This document shows, in pieces, positions 16,648 through 25,859 of a DNA stretch of 64,000 nt. This stretch comes from Peribacillus simplex (lineage in GTDB: Bacteria > Bacillota > Bacilli > Bacillales > DSM-1321). The stretch spans positions 4,058,001 through 4,122,000 of the forward strand of contig NZ_CP126106.1 in the NCBI RefSeq assembly GCF_030123325.1, in the 5' to 3' direction. A program made the translations under genes and the position numbers. The notes under the pieces were generated by a model, which ran no database searches, was not told the DNA's origin, and saw only the letters and a program-made list of their open reading frames with translations. Position 1 is the first letter of the stretch. Each line of letters begins with the position of its first letter.

Positions 16648-17514
16648 TTAATAAGAATATAATAGGTCGCCGATCTTCCCGTTTGTCATTTTCTCGGAAA
16701 AATAGGCGTGAAGGATTTCCGTTTCATCCAACGAGCCGCTCTCTTTCCCGTTTTTCATGATGATGACGGGGTGTTTACAACCGCGTTGAAACAGTTCCAG
16801 CACTTTATAAATCGGTTCTTGTGAATCCACAGAGATCGGCTTCAGTTTCGCCAAATCATTCGTATGCCCGTAATGGCGCTGCAAAAGGAAGCGGATGAAA
16901 GCATAATACCTCTGCCGCCATTCCATGACGAGGGAGAGACTTATGAAAAAGATGATGAGCCAGATGTTCAAATTGAGCGGATCCAGAATGATCCAGGTCA
17001 AAAAAGCCAGGACAGCGAATACTGCAGAAAAGTGAAGTGTATGTTTCTGCGCTTCCAGAAAGGTGCAGTATAGGGATACACCGATGAATAGCAGACGTCC
17101 CCCGTCCAAGGGCCAAATTGGCAGCAGATTAAAAATCAGCAGCATAAGATTCATATACAAAAAGGGCTGATACAGCTCATATGGGATGATAGAAAAGAAA
17201 TAGAGCAAAAAAGCTGCACCAATGAGCCAAACATGTTGAAGCGGACCGGCAAGCACCACCGCCAAATCCTCCTTCAAACTCTTATTTCCGTACTCCTCAG
17301 TCTCGACAGCCCCGCCAAAAGGAAGCAGCTGGATTGACTTTATCCGCCATTTGAAATGCTGGGCACAGATAGCATGCCCCATTTCATGGATGAAGACGAT
17401 GAGCAACAGCATCATCATCTCTACGAAATGGGCAGTGAGAATGGCGATGCCAATGACAAACCACAATGTCGGATGCACCCTGATTTTAAACAGTAATTTC
17501 CCATATTCACTCAA
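16648..17514 (-). CDS. spoIVFB: Intramembrane metalloprotease SpoIVFB
   Basis: Site-2 protease that cleaves pro-SigmaK in the outer forespore membrane. The 288-residue multi-pass protein has HEMGH with His43, Glu44 and His47 and the second motif LLPIWPLDGG with Asp137, the same residue numbers as in B. subtilis. A C-terminal CBS domain (about 215-288, CKHPVIIM) is the ATP-sensing part. It overlaps spoIVFA by 8 bases, consistent with coupled expression of protease and inhibitor. Confidence 0.97.
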   Translation of the reverse strand: MSEYGKLLFKIRVHPTLWFVIGIAILTAHFVEMMMLLLIVFIHEMGHAICAQHFKWRIKSIQLLPFGGAVETEEYGNKSLKEDLAVVLAGPLQHVWLIGAAFLLYFFSIIPYELYQPFLYMNLMLLIFNLLPIWPLDGGRLLFIGVSLYCTFLEAQKHTLHFSAVFAVLAFLTWIILDPLNLNIWLIIFFISLSLVMEWRQRYYAFIRFLLQRHYGHTNDLAKLKPISVDSQEPIYKVLELFQRGCKHPVIIMKNGKESGSLDETEILHAYFSEKMTNGKIGDLLYSY

Positions 17515-18256
17515 AGGAAATCACCTTTTTTGGATCGACGAAAGAATCATTTTCTTTTATCGCCAAATAAAATCTGCCCTTGGATCCATCTTCACTTAGT
17601 GTTACCTGTCCGACTTCATTGCCCTTTTTTACGAACTCATACAATTTCACATCAATTCCTTCCAGCTGCCCATACCAGGATTCACTTTTATTGGCATGCT
17701 GAATGACGACTGTCTTTCCAATCCCCTCCTTTTCACCGGCAAAAATGACTACCCCTTCATTGACGGCCTCGACCTTTGAGCCTTTGCTCGTTTCCAATAT
17801 GATTCCCTCACCGTTCGTCTCGAAGTTTTGGGTAATCTTTGCAGAGGCTGGCATTGCATATTCCTCATTCGAATCAACAGTTTCCTTATCGGCTTCATTC
17901 GGTAAAAATGCGATCGGTTTACCAAACGCACTTTCATACCAGTTGGAGATTGAAGCGAACTGAAATTCCTTGTTCATGTTCTCCGTGACAAAACTTCTGG
18001 CAGGGTCCAGCCGCACAGAAGGGTGTTTGAACATCACAGCGATAATCAGGAACAGGCATACACTGGCAAGGATTTTAAAGAAAAAATGTTCTTTCTTGAA
18101 GAGCGGATGATCTTTCTCGGAATACCCGTTATATGAATCAATCCCATATGGTTCCTCATTGTTGATCTCCGTCCAACTGCTGCCACCTGCCGGTTTATCA
18201 TTGAACTTGCGTCTCTTGGCGATACGATTTCGGATATCTTTCCTGCGATCATCCAT
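17507..18256 (-). CDS. spoIVFA: SpoIVFB inhibitor/anchor SpoIVFA
   Basis: Holds SpoIVFB inactive, together with BofA, until the forespore signal arrives. The 249-residue protein has a cytoplasmic basic N-terminus (RRKDIRNRIAKRRKF), one membrane segment at about 61-79 and an extracytoplasmic LytM/M23-like domain (about 145-249). The zinc-binding HxH of active M23 peptidases is replaced (QHANKSESWYGQ), so the domain is probably non-catalytic. The start is ATG at 18256. It is first in spoIVFA-spoIVFB and divergent from the S1 protein gene. Confidence 0.95.
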   Translation of the reverse strand: MDDRRKDIRNRIAKRRKFNDKPAGGSSWTEINNEEPYGIDSYNGYSEKDHPLFKKEHFFFKILASVCLFLIIAVMFKHPSVRLDPARSFVTENMNKEFQFASISNWYESAFGKPIAFLPNEADKETVDSNEEYAMPASAKITQNFETNGEGIILETSKGSKVEAVNEGVVIFAGEKEGIGKTVVIQHANKSESWYGQLEGIDVKLYEFVKKGNEVGQVTLSEDGSKGRFYLAIKENDSFVDPKKVISFE

Positions 18257-18447
18257 TCCAGATTCCCCCCCTGCTCATGTCAAAGCGCTATATTACAGCG
18301 TATGAGCAACTTGTCCAGACTATGACGGAGAAAAGATTTTCTTTCTGCACATCCCTGAAAAAATTTTTTTCAATGAAAAATCATCCGGAAACTTATGAAT
18401 TTCCAAGGGGATTCGGGTTATCGATTCAGAAAATCGAATAATTGAGA

Positions 18448-18477
18448 TTGATATTGTTCCCCGAAATTTGTTATAAT
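18448..18477 (+). promoter_or_regulatory. SigmaA-type promoter of the S1-domain gene
   Basis: TTGATA (18448-18453) and TATAAT (18472-18477) with an 18-base spacer lie 38 bases before the start codon. Confidence 0.8.
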
Positions 18478-18515
18478 AAAGTGGTTTTAACATTATTGAG
18501 GGGGAACATTTTTTT

Positions 18516-18959
18516 ATGTCAATCGAAATAGGCAGCAAAGTACAAGGTAAAGTAACAGGTATCACTAATTTTGGAGCATTCGTAGAATTACCAGGAGGCT
18601 CAACAGGTCTTGTGCATATCAGTGAGGTAGCAGATAGCTATGTAAAAGACGTAAATGACCATCTTAAAGTAGGCGACCAAATTGAAGTAAAAGTGATTAG
18701 TGAGAAAGACGGAAAAACTGCCTTGTCCATCAAAAAGGCTATAGATAGACCCGAAGGGCAAACCTCTTCTTATACCAAACGCCCACCACGCCAAGGGGAT
18801 AGCCGTTCCAAAGATTTTCGTTCAAAAAGCAATTTTCAACCAAAGGAAAATTTCGAAGATAAAATGGTTCGCTTTTTAAAGACTAGTGAAGAAAATTTAT
18901 CGACTCTTAAACGCAGCACCGAATCAAAACGCGGCGGCAGAGGCGGAAGACGCGGATAA
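18516..18959 (+). CDS. S1-domain RNA-binding protein (YabR-like)
   Basis: Small S1 protein likely to bind RNA or ribosomes. Residues 1-75 are an S1 OB-fold (GSKVQGKVTGITNFGAFVEL, GLVHISEVADSYVKDV). The rest is a basic low-complexity linker, a DKMVRFLKTSEENLSTLKR helix and a terminal RGGRGGRRG tail. It closely matches B. subtilis YabR, which lies in a different place (near divIC), so this is either a paralogue or a relocated gene. The ribosome site is GAGGGGGAAC. It is a lone plus-strand gene among minus-strand neighbours, with its own promoter and terminator. Confidence 0.88.
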   Translation: MSIEIGSKVQGKVTGITNFGAFVELPGGSTGLVHISEVADSYVKDVNDHLKVGDQIEVKVISEKDGKTALSIKKAIDRPEGQTSSYTKRPPRQGDSRSKDFRSKSNFQPKENFEDKMVRFLKTSEENLSTLKRSTESKRGGRGGRRG

Positions 18960-18987
18960 CCCGCGCAGCATTTTTAGCATATAGATC

Positions 18988-19017
18988 AGGCAAGCCAGCA
19001 TATGGCTTGCCTTTTTT
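18988..19017 (+). terminator. Terminator after the S1-domain gene
   Basis: GGCAAGCCA (18989-18997) pairs with TGGCTTGCC (19003-19011) around a 5-base loop, followed by six T residues. Confidence 0.93.
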
Positions 19018-19033
19018 ATTTTGCAAGAAGCAT

Positions 19034-19067
19034 AAAAAAAAAGCGAGGGCATCGAATGCTCCCGCTT
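19034..19067 (-). terminator. Terminator after minD
   Basis: On the minus strand AGCGGGAGCAT pairs with ATGCCCTCGCT (one mismatch, one G-T pair), followed by nine T residues. It lies about 20 bases past the minD stop. Confidence 0.88.
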
Positions 19068-19087
19068 CCTGACATAAGAATATGGAT

Positions 19088-19891
19088 TTACCGCACGCTA
19101 AAGAATTTTTTCAATTTGGACATGAAGCCCTTTGGTTCGCTGCCAATTGGAGTCAAGGGCACAGATTCACCAAGGATCCTTCTGGCAATGTTCCGATAAG
19201 CAAGCGAAACTCTATTGTCCGGATTATAGGCAATGGGTTCCTTTTTATTCGCTGCGACAATGACTTGGTCATCATCAGGAATGACGCCGATCAGATCAAT
19301 CTTCAGAAAATCGGCAACTCCATCGATATCCATCTCCTCATCCTCATGTAGCAAATGGCCGCGTATCCGGTTGATGATCAATTGAGGCGGTTCAATATGC
19401 TCTTCTTTTTCAAGCAAGCCAATAATACGGTCTGCATCCCTGACAGCCGGCCTCTCTGCAGTCGTAACGATGATTGCCTTATCCGCCCCAGCTATGGCAT
19501 TCCTGAAGCCCTGTTCAATGCCTGCAGGGCAATCGATGATGACATAATCATAGTCAGGCTTCATATCGCTTATGAGTTTCCTCATCTGCTCTTCATTCAC
19601 CACTGTTTTATCACTATTTTGCGGAGCCGGAAGCAAATAAAGCAAATCCTCGAAATGTTTATCCTTAATGAGCGCCTGGTGAATCTTACAGCGCCCTTCG
19701 ACTACATCGACCAAATCATAGATGATGCGATTTTCCAATCCCATGATCACATCCAAATTCCGAAGACCAATATCCGTATCAATCAAGCAAACCTTCTTGC
19801 CTAGAAGAGCTAAAGATGTTCCTAAATTGGCGGAGGTGGTCGTTTTCCCGACACCACCCTTACCGGATGTTATAACTATTGCCTCTCCCAC
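19088..19891 (-). CDS. minD: Septum site-determining ATPase MinD
   Basis: Membrane-associated ATPase recruiting MinC to block polar division. The 267-residue protein starts with the deviant Walker A SGKGGVGKTTTSANLG (Lys11 and Lys16) and ends in the amphipathic membrane-targeting helix KLKKFFSVR. The start is GTG at 19891, 8 bases after AGAAGGGGGT. It is directly downstream of minC. Confidence 0.98.
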   Translation of the reverse strand: MGEAIVITSGKGGVGKTTTSANLGTSLALLGKKVCLIDTDIGLRNLDVIMGLENRIIYDLVDVVEGRCKIHQALIKDKHFEDLLYLLPAPQNSDKTVVNEEQMRKLISDMKPDYDYVIIDCPAGIEQGFRNAIAGADKAIIVTTAERPAVRDADRIIGLLEKEEHIEPPQLIINRIRGHLLHEDEEMDIDGVADFLKIDLIGVIPDDDQVIVAANKKEPIAYNPDNRVSLAYRNIARRILGESVPLTPIGSEPKGFMSKLKKFFSVR

Positions 19892-19893
19892 GA

Positions 19894-20577
19894 TTAGAGA
19901 CCCCCTTCTAATCTATTTAAATTAGGTCTATATTTCTTTAAGACTTGCAGTTTTTCTATAATGATATTTTCTTCTTCGTCCATGAAGGCACATTCCAAGT
20001 CATGTCCCCATTTCGTATATTGATCAGGAGATAAATTCACTTGTCCGGCAATGCGCAGCTGGGCAGGCTTCATGACAGAGGCAGCTATTATGGCCTCATT
20101 ATTCCCTTTATAACCGGCATGGGCTATTCCCTTCAGCTGTCCCATGATATATATGTTGCCGCCCGCACGAACCGTTCCGTCGGGATTGACATCCCCAATT
20201 AAAAGTAAGTCTCCGGGAACTTCAAAAACCTGTCCCGACCTTATCACCTTGGTCACGGTCGTCACTTGGTTTTCATCTTTCCATCGTTTCGCTTCATCCT
20301 TCGTCAGGACATTCGAAATCATCTCATCCACGAAAAGCTTCTTCTTTTTATGGATGACCTCTTTAATCTGTTCTTCTTGTTGTTCATCAAGATAGCGGTT
20401 CCCTGTATGTACTTTCACGGAAATGGACGGGTCATTTTCTTGAAACTGATAGTTCGCCGAAAGCTTCACTTCTAACTCTTTCAATAATTCGGAAAATGAG
20501 CAAGAATCATCGAGATGAAGCATAAACCCGTCTTTTGTTCCCTTAATCATGACATTTTGCTGAATTCTTTTATTCAT
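19894..20577 (-). CDS. minC: Septum site-determining protein MinC
   Basis: FtsZ assembly inhibitor. The 227-residue protein has the N-terminal MinC domain (1-100) and the C-terminal beta-helix domain with its glycine-rich turns (GDLLLIGDVNPDGTVRAGGN, YIMGQLKGIAHAGY), which binds MinD. The start is ATG at 20577 after GAGGTG. It lies 116 bases after mreD and 2 bases before minD. Confidence 0.97.
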   Translation of the reverse strand: MNKRIQQNVMIKGTKDGFMLHLDDSCSFSELLKELEVKLSANYQFQENDPSISVKVHTGNRYLDEQQEEQIKEVIHKKKKLFVDEMISNVLTKDEAKRWKDENQVTTVTKVIRSGQVFEVPGDLLLIGDVNPDGTVRAGGNIYIMGQLKGIAHAGYKGNNEAIIAASVMKPAQLRIAGQVNLSPDQYTKWGHDLECAFMDEEENIIIEKLQVLKKYRPNLNRLEGGL

Positions 20578-20693
20578 GACGTTTGTTTCACCTCAATGAA
20601 ATATAATTCGACATAGGAAAACAAATTTCCTTTTTCTACGTACACGGAAAAGAGAAAATACATTTCCCACCTGCTTCTTAAGACACAGGAACG

Positions 20694-21212
20694 TTATTCC
20701 GTTTCTCCTTGCAAATCAAGCTTTTCAATCATTCTCTTTAAAGGATAGCAGCTGATGATAATGAATGCTAGATTCAATAATAATGTCGGAATCAATCTCC
20801 GTTCCGCAAATTCACCAAATCCCATATCTGCAAAAGATAGGATGATATTCATCTGAAAGATGACAACCTCTAAAACTGCCGTGAATAAAAGCGCAGTAAG
20901 GCAGGCAACCAATAGGTTATTTTGCAGGATTTTCATGCTTTTCGATATCAGATAGGCAAGAAAAGGCAGCAGGAACATGTAAATCCCCAGGATTTCCGTA
21001 TATACAACATCATAAGTCAACCCTAGAATCGCCCCATAAAGCATACCCATTTTCCTGGATCCGTACATGGTCAGGAAAAAAACGAAAATCATCATGAAAT
21101 GGGGCACGAGTATTTTATCGGAGCCGAATGCATCACCAGCGAACATTTGGGCGAAGATGCTTTCAAAAACAAAAAAAACCAAGGCTATAAAAGAAAGGAT
21201 GAAATATCTCAC
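20694..21212 (-). CDS. mreD: Rod-shape membrane protein MreD
   Basis: Integral membrane component of the elongasome. The 172-residue protein is hydrophobic with about five membrane segments (FILSFIALVFFVFES near the start). The start is GTG at 21212, overlapping the mreC stop by 4 bases (GTGA), with its ribosome site GGGGAGG inside mreC; the two are translationally coupled. Confidence 0.96.
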   Translation of the reverse strand: MRYFILSFIALVFFVFESIFAQMFAGDAFGSDKILVPHFMMIFVFFLTMYGSRKMGMLYGAILGLTYDVVYTEILGIYMFLLPFLAYLISKSMKILQNNLLVACLTALLFTAVLEVVIFQMNIILSFADMGFGEFAERRLIPTLLLNLAFIIISCYPLKRMIEKLDLQGETE

Positions 21213-22081
21213 TCAGCTTCATCCTCCCCTTCACTTTCTTGCGGTACACCGTCCACTTCACGCTGAACGACCATAACATTATTAATATCATAAAAATCCG
21301 TCGATGGTTCAATATATGCGGTCTGGTTCAAACCATATTGATCCACTTTGACATCGACAACTTTCCCGATCAGCAGACCTTTCGGAAAGATCCCTCCATA
21401 ACCGGATGTGATGACCAATGAATTTTTCTTGATCTTCTTATCATATGGAATCCGTTTCATCAGCAAAAGGTTCTTCTTATCATCGAATCCTTCAATCAAG
21501 CCGTAAGCTTTATCATCACCTTGAACGATGGCTGAGACACGGTTGGCTTTATCGATCGAACTTAAAAGTTGAACCGAGGCCGTGAAATCCGTCGCTGATT
21601 TCACCTTACCGACTAACCCATTGGACGTGATGACTGCCATGTTTTTTTCTACCCCATTACGTTTCCCTTTATTGATCGTCAGCATTTCATGCCAGCGGTC
21701 GGGATTACGTCCAATGACCGTCGCCTGAGTGGGCGAATACTTCCGCAGGTCATCTTCTTTTTTGAGGTTATCGCGAAGTTCTTCATTTTCTTCCTTTAAA
21801 TCTTGGACTTGGGTTTTCAATAATACATATTCATCCAAGCGGGCTTTCAATTTTTTGTTTTCATCGTATGTATGTTGAAGGTCTTTTAAGCCCCCTACAA
21901 AACCTGTTATACCCGATACTGGCTTATTAAACACATTTCCTACCCAGCCTGTCGTATCTTTCAGGAATTGCTCCGGCCAAGTTAACTCTTCTCTCTCCCT
22001 TAATGAAAAACCGATCAATGCCACGAGAACGATAATACTAACGAGCAAGAGAAGGAGCTTTTTATTAAAAAACTGTGGCAT
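21209..22081 (-). CDS. mreC: Rod-shape-determining protein MreC
   Basis: Bitopic elongasome protein. The 290-residue protein has a short cytoplasmic N-terminus, a membrane segment at about 9-26, a coiled coil (about 65-110, KKLKARLDEYVLLKTQVQDL) and the extracytoplasmic beta-barrel domain (NGLVGKV, SGYGGIFPKGLLIGKV), with an acidic tail. The start is ATG at 22081 after GAGGTGTAATACC. A terminator and a candidate promoter separate it from mreB. Confidence 0.97.
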   Translation of the reverse strand: MPQFFNKKLLLLLVSIIVLVALIGFSLREREELTWPEQFLKDTTGWVGNVFNKPVSGITGFVGGLKDLQHTYDENKKLKARLDEYVLLKTQVQDLKEENEELRDNLKKEDDLRKYSPTQATVIGRNPDRWHEMLTINKGKRNGVEKNMAVITSNGLVGKVKSATDFTASVQLLSSIDKANRVSAIVQGDDKAYGLIEGFDDKKNLLLMKRIPYDKKIKKNSLVITSGYGGIFPKGLLIGKVVDVKVDQYGLNQTAYIEPSTDFYDINNVMVVQREVDGVPQESEGEDEAE

Positions 22082-22123
22082 GGTATTACACCTCTATCTA
22101 AAAATTTACTCTATGGTTTTAAA

Positions 22124-22152
22124 ATTACACTATTGATTTAATTAAACTGCAA
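22124..22152 (-). promoter_or_regulatory. Candidate promoter for mreCD
   Basis: On the minus strand TTGCAG (22152-22147) and TGTAAT (22129-22124) are 17 bases apart, just after the hairpin that follows mreB. The -10 matches 5 of 6 and the -35 four of 6 bases. Confidence 0.5.
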
Positions 22153-22160
22153 AACATAAG

Positions 22161-22197
22161 AAAAACCGGCTCAAAATTGCACCTTTTGTTGAGCCGG
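22161..22197 (-). terminator. Terminator-like hairpin between mreB and mreC
   Basis: CCGGCTCAA (22197-22189 on the minus strand) pairs perfectly with TTGAGCCGG, with a 14-base loop, followed by TTTTT. It lies 21 bases past the mreB stop, inside what is usually one operon. Confidence 0.88.
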
Positions 22198-22217
22198 CCC
22201 TATTTGAGAAGTAATGC

Positions 22218-23237
22218 TTATCGCGAATCTCTTGATTTAGTCTTGAATAAATGAATGTGATCCAGCGCTTTTCCCGTTCCGATCGCAACACAATCAAGCG
22301 GATTTTCAGCGATGATCACCGGCATTTGCGTTTCTTCACTGATGACTTTATCCAAATTGCGCAGCAAAGCACCCCCGCCTGTCAATACAATGCCTCTGTC
22401 CATAATGTCAGCGGCTAATTCAGGTGGTGTTTTCTCTAAAGTGTTTTTCACGGAATCCACAATTGCGGAAACTGTGTCGCTTAATGCTTTGGATATTTCC
22501 TCAGCTGTGATTTCGATCGTTTTCGGTAATCCAGTCAATAGGTCACGGCCGCGAATTTCCATGTTTTCTACGCCTTCCGTGTCTCCAGCAGAACCAATTT
22601 CCATTTTGATCGCTTCAGCAGTACGTTCACCGATCATCAAATTGTAGTTCTTACGGATGTAAACGATAATGGCATCATCCATTTCGTCACCGGCAATACG
22701 GATCGATTGGCTTGTAACGATTCCGCCAAGGGAAATGATTGCCACTTCCGTCGTTCCTCCGCCGATATCAACGACCATGCTTCCTGTAGGCTCCCAAACC
22801 GGAAGGTCCGCACCGATCGCTGCTGCAAACGGTTCTTCGATAGGATATGCGTCACGGGCTCCAGCTTGTCTAGCTGCATCGATGACTGCACGCTGCTCAA
22901 CTGCCGTAATTCCAGAAGGCACACAAATCATGACATATGGCTTGTTGCCGAATACGCCCTTCTTTTGAGCTTCCTTCATATAGTACTTCATCATGGTAGC
23001 CGTCGTTTCATAATCGGCAATTACTCCATCCTTCATCGGGCGAAGGGCAACCACGTTACCAGGTGTACGGCCGATCATGTTTTTCGCATCGTTTCCGACT
23101 GCAACGATTTGCTTTGTATCTGTTTGCACAGCTACAACCGATGGTTCACGTACCGCGATACCTTTTCCTTTCACATAAACAAGCGTATTCGCCGTTCCTA
23201 AATCAATCCCTATATCTCTAGCGCCAATTCCAAACAT
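22218..23237 (-). CDS. mreB: Actin-like rod-shape protein MreB
   Basis: Actin homologue organising lateral wall synthesis. The 339-residue protein starts MFGIGARDIGIDLGTANTLV, with the phosphate-1 loop in DLGTANT, phosphate-2 in VDIGGGTTEVAII, the membrane-insertion region at the N-terminus and the adenosine motif LTGGGALL. The start is ATG at 23237 after AAAGGGAGATACC; an open frame continues upstream without a ribosome site. Confidence 0.98.
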   Translation of the reverse strand: MFGIGARDIGIDLGTANTLVYVKGKGIAVREPSVVAVQTDTKQIVAVGNDAKNMIGRTPGNVVALRPMKDGVIADYETTATMMKYYMKEAQKKGVFGNKPYVMICVPSGITAVEQRAVIDAARQAGARDAYPIEEPFAAAIGADLPVWEPTGSMVVDIGGGTTEVAIISLGGIVTSQSIRIAGDEMDDAIIVYIRKNYNLMIGERTAEAIKMEIGSAGDTEGVENMEIRGRDLLTGLPKTIEITAEEISKALSDTVSAIVDSVKNTLEKTPPELAADIMDRGIVLTGGGALLRNLDKVISEETQMPVIIAENPLDCVAIGTGKALDHIHLFKTKSRDSR

Positions 23238-23386
23238 TATGGTATCTCCCTTTCGTAAACAAAAATGCCTTTTTATAAGTTCAAATAATAATTTGTCGTT
23301 TTTTGACAATAAGACTCTTTGAAAAAGTTTCCTCTTTTAAAAATCATAAACAATATTATATCGTATCGTCAAAAATTTTGATAGTG

Positions 23387-24073
23387 TCATAAATAACCTT
23401 TTTCCTTCAAACTAACATATTTATGTTCCCCGATAATGATGTGGTCCAATACTTCAATCCCGATTATTTTACCACATTCGACTAACCTTTTCGTTACTTC
23501 AATATCTTCTCTGCTGGGAGAGGGGTCTCCGGAGGGGTGGTTATGAAGACAGATGATAGAGGCAGCGGACCTTTTGAAAGCCTCTTTAAAGACCTCGCGC
23601 GGATGCACGATCGAGGCATTGAGGCTGCCGATGAATACCGTAGTTTTTTGAAGCACTTGATTTTTCGTATTTAAATAGAGACAGACGAAATGTTCCTGTG
23701 ATAAAAACCGCATTTCTTCCATGCAATAATTGGCTCCATCCTCAGGAGATCGAATCACATAACGGTCTTGATCATTCAAATTGTTAATTCTCCTGCCAAG
23801 TTCGACAGAGGCCAGGATTTGAATCGCTTTTGCTTCACCAATCCCTTTGATCACGGTCAGTTCTTCCACAGATGCTTCTTTTAGCAAGCGCAGGCCCTTA
23901 AAGGAATTGATGAGCCTGCCGGATAGTTGCAGGACTGATTCCTCCCTTGACCCCGTCCTGAGTAGCAAAGCAAGCAATTCCTGATTGGAGAGACTTTGCG
24001 GCCCGTCCTGCAGAAACCTTTCGCGCGGCCGCTCTTCTTTCGGGTAATCCCGTATTAGCATTTTTTCGCTCAA
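23387..24073 (-). CDS. radC: RadC/YsxA JAMM-domain protein
   Basis: Family once linked to DNA repair; its true function is uncertain. The 228-residue protein has an N-terminal helix-hairpin-helix region (VEELTVIKGIGEAKAIQI) and a C-terminal JAMM metallo-hydrolase-like domain with HNHPSGDPSPSREDI. The start used is TTG at 24073, 9 bases after AAGGAAGG; ATG four codons later is the alternative. It sits between maf and mreB as in B. subtilis. Confidence 0.93.
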   Translation of the reverse strand: MSEKMLIRDYPKEERPRERFLQDGPQSLSNQELLALLLRTGSREESVLQLSGRLINSFKGLRLLKEASVEELTVIKGIGEAKAIQILASVELGRRINNLNDQDRYVIRSPEDGANYCMEEMRFLSQEHFVCLYLNTKNQVLQKTTVFIGSLNASIVHPREVFKEAFKRSAASIICLHNHPSGDPSPSREDIEVTKRLVECGKIIGIEVLDHIIIGEHKYVSLKEKGYL

Positions 24074-24125
24074 AAAATCAACCCTTCCTTAGAAAAGGGA
24101 AGATGCCAGACGAAATCAAATTATC

Positions 24126-24695
24126 TTATCCCAACTCTTCCTGCATCGCTTTAAGTTCCCGGGCCAGCCTTGAGACCGGAAGCCCGACGACTGAGAAATA
24201 GTCCCCTTTGATTTGTTCGACAAGAAGAGATCCATATCCTTGAATCCCATAGCCGCCAGCTTTGTCAAAGGGTTCCCCGCTATCCAGATAACGTTCGATT
24301 TCAGCATCTGGCAGCTCCCAAAATGTCACTTCCGTTTTTTCTGCGAATACTCTGCGATGCTTGCCGAATAGGATGGCGACACCTGTGTATACTTCATGTG
24401 TCCGTCCCGATAACATTTCCAGCATTCTTTTTCCATCCGCCCGGCTTGTCGGCTTGCCCAAAATCTCACCATCAAGGACAACAACGGTATCCGAGCCGAT
24501 CACCCAGCTTTCCTGAAATTTTGCTGCGATGGCTTCTGCTTTACGGGAGGCCAGTTCTTTCACCGCTGCATCAGGACACATGTTTTCATCAATACTTTCA
24601 TCGACATTGGAATTCATGCTTTCAAAGGGGATTTGAAGAAATTGTAGAAGTTCTTTACGACGTGGTGATGAAGAAGCTAAAATCAATGGCTGCAT
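24126..24695 (-). CDS. maf: Maf family nucleotide pyrophosphatase
   Basis: Hydrolyses nucleoside triphosphates, canonical dTTP/UTP or modified ones; linked to division arrest in B. subtilis. The 189-residue protein has the signature LILASSSPRRKELL at the N-terminus, SDTVVVLDGEILGKP with the catalytic Asp, and the C-terminal KGDYFSVVGLPVS. The ATG at 24695 follows AAAGGTGAC. It is upstream of radC. Confidence 0.95.
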   Translation of the reverse strand: MQPLILASSSPRRKELLQFLQIPFESMNSNVDESIDENMCPDAAVKELASRKAEAIAAKFQESWVIGSDTVVVLDGEILGKPTSRADGKRMLEMLSGRTHEVYTGVAILFGKHRRVFAEKTEVTFWELPDAEIERYLDSGEPFDKAGGYGIQGYGSLLVEQIKGDYFSVVGLPVSRLARELKAMQEELG

Positions 24696-24890
24696 AATAT
24701 AAAAGTCACCTTTCTTTACATAGGGAGATACAATATCTATCCTATCAAATTATGGTGCAATCCACAATTATTGTTTACTAAGAATCGACAAATGCCTGTA
24801 AGTATTTCCCGGAAAATAAAAAAGGTGTCACAGATGATTTCATATTGGGGAGCTTGTCCCATTAGGCAGCCCCCCCTTTTTTTTCATAAC

Positions 24891-25859
24891 TTAACTAGAT
24901 ATGTTTTGGAAATTCAATAAAAAATCAAGCAGACTTTCTTGAGCCTGGAATAGCTTTTCTTCATTTTTGGAAGTCCCATATTCATCAATCGACTTTGCGG
25001 CAGCAGTCAGGTCATCGTTCATTTTCGAAAACTCCGGCGATAATTTCACCGCCTTCAGTTCATCCATGTTTTTTTTCAGGGTTTCTTCGTTTACCGTCCC
25101 TTCCTTTCCACGAAGCTTTGTTGCGGATGTTTCTGCCAACGAAGCATATACCGCCTTCATCTTATCGAGGGTTTTCTCATCTTCCTGGCTTGTCCCAGCC
25201 GCTTCGAAATTGATTTCCTTCCAATATACGTCCACATCATAGGACTTCAAGAACAAGGCCAGCTCCTTACTTGCAGCTAGGCTCTCTGCCGATCCCAAGA
25301 ATAGATAATAGCTGTCTTCCATTTTGAAAATTTCAGCAGGAACCTGCTTTTCAATGATATTCTTTTGTATTTGCCTTGCTGCATCCTCGCTGCTGAACAC
25401 CCCTCCCTGTACAAGGTATGTCTTCAGCTGGTTTCCTGGTTCAGTCACTGCCGCTTTTTTATCCTCAACAGTAGCTTCCGTTGGAATCGGGGCCTCGACC
25501 GAAGATACTTCTGCTTTTTCCTTTGTAATCGTTTTAACGGCGATCAAGCCGAGAATCGACCCAAAAAAAACGGCACAAATGACAGCGATCATGAATGTCT
25601 TGATCGGTCTATTATCCGAGCTTTTCAGCGAACTGGTGCCAAAACCGATGAACTTCGGCATTTTCTTCTTTGGCGGTGAGGGGACCAATACGATTTTGTT
25701 TTCGTTTGAATCCTCAGGGAGTATCCATTCGAAACTCTCATCTGTGTGTTCCTGTTCCTTACTCGCAGCCTCTTGACTTTCAATCTTTTTATCTGGAAAT
25801 ACTTTTTCTTCCCCATTTATTTTAATCGTTACACCCTTGCTTTGTTCCGGCTTGCCCAA
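24891..25859 (-). CDS. spoIIB: Stage II sporulation protein B (SpoIIB), SPOR-domain protein
   Basis: Aids septal peptidoglycan remodelling at the start of engulfment. The 322-residue protein has a cytoplasmic N-terminus containing TIKINGEEKVFPDKK, one membrane segment around 92-112 (TFMIAVICAVFFGSILGLIAV) and a SPOR-like domain (TYLVQGGVFSSEDAARQI) that binds denuded glycan. An in-frame ATG lies 11 codons upstream, but the ribosome site GGAGGGGAGG is after it and 7 bases before TTG at 25859, so TTG is chosen. Position between comC and maf supports the name. Confidence 0.88.
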   Translation of the reverse strand: MGKPEQSKGVTIKINGEEKVFPDKKIESQEAASKEQEHTDESFEWILPEDSNENKIVLVPSPPKKKMPKFIGFGTSSLKSSDNRPIKTFMIAVICAVFFGSILGLIAVKTITKEKAEVSSVEAPIPTEATVEDKKAAVTEPGNQLKTYLVQGGVFSSEDAARQIQKNIIEKQVPAEIFKMEDSYYLFLGSAESLAASKELALFLKSYDVDVYWKEINFEAAGTSQEDEKTLDKMKAVYASLAETSATKLRGKEGTVNEETLKKNMDELKAVKLSPEFSKMNDDLTAAAKSIDEYGTSKNEEKLFQAQESLLDFLLNFQNISS

